Assembly (NCBI GenBank): GCA_046073825.1
Contig: JBJTMY010000119.1
Location: 1 to 6,519, forward strand
Length of the DNA stretch: 6,519 nt
From: CAINEC01 sp046073825
GTDB lineage: Bacteria > Bacteroidota > Bacteroidia > AKYH767-A > OLB10
Direction of reading: 5' to 3'
Below are positions 5,419-6,519 of this stretch, in pieces. Numbering within the stretch: position 1 is the stretch's first letter; each line of letters begins with the position of its first letter. The position numbers were made by a program, and so were the translations under genes. The notes below the pieces were generated by a model that ran no database searches, had not been told where the DNA came from, and saw only the letters and a program-made list of their open reading frames with translations.

Positions 5419-6519
5419 TTATTGATAAATTACCTTTTTTGTTTCAATTAATTTTCCTCCTTCCATCAAGTTGATTAAATAAACTCCTTTCTTCAAATTT
5501 TTAGGCTGCCATAAAAGGGTGTCTTCATGGTGAAGGCTATTATGATATACTTCTTTTCCAGTTAGGTCATAAACACCTATAGAATAATTAATTTTTCTCT
5601 CACCATTTATCTTAATACAAAATGTATCATTTGATGGATTAGGCGAAACAGAAAACGAAATGGAATTTAATGATGAAAGAGAGGGTTGGCCAACAGTGTA
5701 ATCTTTGTAGCCTAAACAGTATTCTCCTCTCTTTAAGGTATCAACAGTAATATATCCTATTTTATCTGTTGCACTCCCTGACTTTACCAATGTGCAATGT
5801 GTTTCAATTTCCCAATCGTTAACCGTGCCAGCTCGATACAATAAAACGATGCTGTCTTCAACACCTGTTATTAATGCATTGTCTAAATGACCAGTTGACA
5901 TATTGGTTGAGCCATTGTATAAAAAGTTCACTTTTGCATGAAAACCAGGATTAAAATTGCCTCCAACTGACCAATAACGGTAATCACTTAGGCGTATTGG
6001 CTGTTGCGAATGAAATGCATCAGGTGCAACAAAATGATGAGTGATGTTCACATAATTATTTCCAGAGGGGGCATTCGTAACCGTTACCGCAGCAGTTGCG
6101 TCTGAAAATGAAAGACCTGTATTGCTTGTTATTGGACCAACAATGGTTTTGCGCACATCAATTTGAGCATCGGCCATTTCATCATTTACATCCACATAAA
6201 ATTCATTAAATTGATGGTTGCTGGAAACGATGAATGACTGATTAAGCTGATTGATGAATACTGTAAAGGTGGTATCTACGTTATTCAAATAGTCATACGC
6301 AGTTATTTTTACAGGCATTTCATAAATATGATTGTTGCCTTTCGATTTTTGCTTTGTAAAAATTTGATAATTAAAATTAGTTCCATTGGATATGGTATTC
6401 ACACTATCAACCGAAAAATGTGGAAACCCTGGAGTAAATACCCAATCGTCAAAAAAACGATTGACATTGATATTGGTAGAATTGGAAATGTCGTCTCGTA
6501 GTTGAATACTATTTCCATT
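5419..6519 (-). CDS. C-terminal part of a secreted M1-family metallopeptidase with T9SS sorting domain
   Basis: The frame is open to the right edge, so the N-terminus, signal peptide and any HExxH zinc site lie outside; 366 residues are visible. The first part resembles the end of the M1 aminopeptidase catalytic region: RFFDDWVFTPGFPHFSV (residues 21-37), where M1 enzymes have a Phe-x-x-Trp...Pro-Gly-Phe/Tyr-Pro element. It continues with IYEMPVKITAYD and a beta-rich stretch ending in QSFIVSS (about 40-100). Residues about 125-275 form a beta-rich domain I cannot assign, containing PIRLSDYRYWSVGGNF. The last 79 residues, from SFSVSPNPSND (288-298) to the KKGVYLINL segment and a basic-aromatic end, form a type A T9SS sorting domain. 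This predicts export across the outer membrane and removal of the tail. The GTG at 6402 is internal, not the start. M1 assignment rests on a short segment; T9SS secretion is well supported. Confidence 0.75.
   Translation of the reverse strand, partial: NGNSIQLRDDISNSTNINVNRFFDDWVFTPGFPHFSVDSVNTISNGTNFNYQIFTKQKSKGNNHIYEMPVKITAYDYLNNVDTTFTVFINQLNQSFIVSSNHQFNEFYVDVNDEMADAQIDVRKTIVGPITSNTGLSFSDATAAVTVTNAPSGNNYVNITHHFVAPDAFHSQQPIRLSDYRYWSVGGNFNPGFHAKVNFLYNGSTNMSTGHLDNALITGVEDSIVLLYRAGTVNDWEIETHCTLVKSGSATDKIGYITVDTLKRGEYCLGYKDYTVGQPSLSSLNSISFSVSPNPSNDTFCIKINGERKINYSIGVYDLTGKEVYHNSLHHEDTLLWQPKNLKKGVYLINLMEGGKLIETKKVIYQ
5422..5658 (-). other. T9SS type A C-terminal sorting domain (region of the M1-type peptidase)
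   Basis: About 79 residues at the extreme C-terminus carry the family hallmarks: SPNPSND at the entry, a central VYDLTGKEVY strand pair, the LKKGVYLINL motif, and a final Lys-Lys-hydrophobic strand (KKVIYQ) directly before the stop. In Bacteroidota this domain directs a periplasmic cargo through the type IX secretion translocon and is usually cleaved by a PorU-like sortase. It is therefore a targeting signal rather than part of the enzyme. Confidence 0.9.

Noticed and set aside
5394..5419. Intrinsic terminator at the WYL/peptidase junction
   Set aside because: The stem is AT-rich with a 3-base bulge and no adjacent T-tract on either strand; kept only as a low-interest structural observation.

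Overview
This is an AT-rich stretch of a Bacteroidota chromosome. Three things point to that phylum: exact or near-exact copies of its TAnnTTTG -7 promoter box just upstream of four genes, no Shine-Dalgarno sequences, and a type IX secretion (T9SS) sorting domain at the end of the last protein. KdsA further implies an outer membrane with Kdo-containing lipopolysaccharide. The content is mainly housekeeping. I see no mobile element, CRISPR array, tRNA or rRNA gene, and no gene-free stretch longer than about 100 bp.

Left part (1-1457, minus strand): tpiA (triosephosphate isomerase) is followed 10 bp downstream by truA (tRNA pseudouridine synthase A), probably as one transcription unit. truA runs off the left edge. 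A 96-bp divergent intergenic region separates tpiA from a beta-class carbonic anhydrase on the plus strand (1554-2201).

Middle part (2208-4265, minus strand): kdsA (metal-dependent Kdo-8-phosphate synthase) and, upstream of it, an RlmI-type 23S rRNA methyltransferase. kdsA has its own promoter in the 39-bp gap. The carbonic anhydrase and kdsA converge, with only 6 bp between their stop codons.

Right part (4266-6519): a second 96-bp divergent region holds a 17-bp near-perfect direct repeat with a 42-bp period. It separates the methyltransferase from a WYL-family transcriptional regulator on the plus strand (4362-5417). The regulator converges, with a single base between stop codons, on the 3' part of a secreted M1-type metallopeptidase. 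That gene carries a C-terminal T9SS sorting domain, and its catalytic region lies beyond the right edge.

The genes do not form one pathway: they cover glycolysis, CO2/bicarbonate balance, lipopolysaccharide synthesis, RNA modification, regulation and secreted proteolysis. I found no convincing new multi-gene system. The points most worth checking are the repeat pair overlapping the regulator's promoter, the very uniform short leaders, two substitutions at normally conserved motif positions (KdsA, RlmI), the divergent WYL motif, and the unassigned domain in the T9SS cargo protein.
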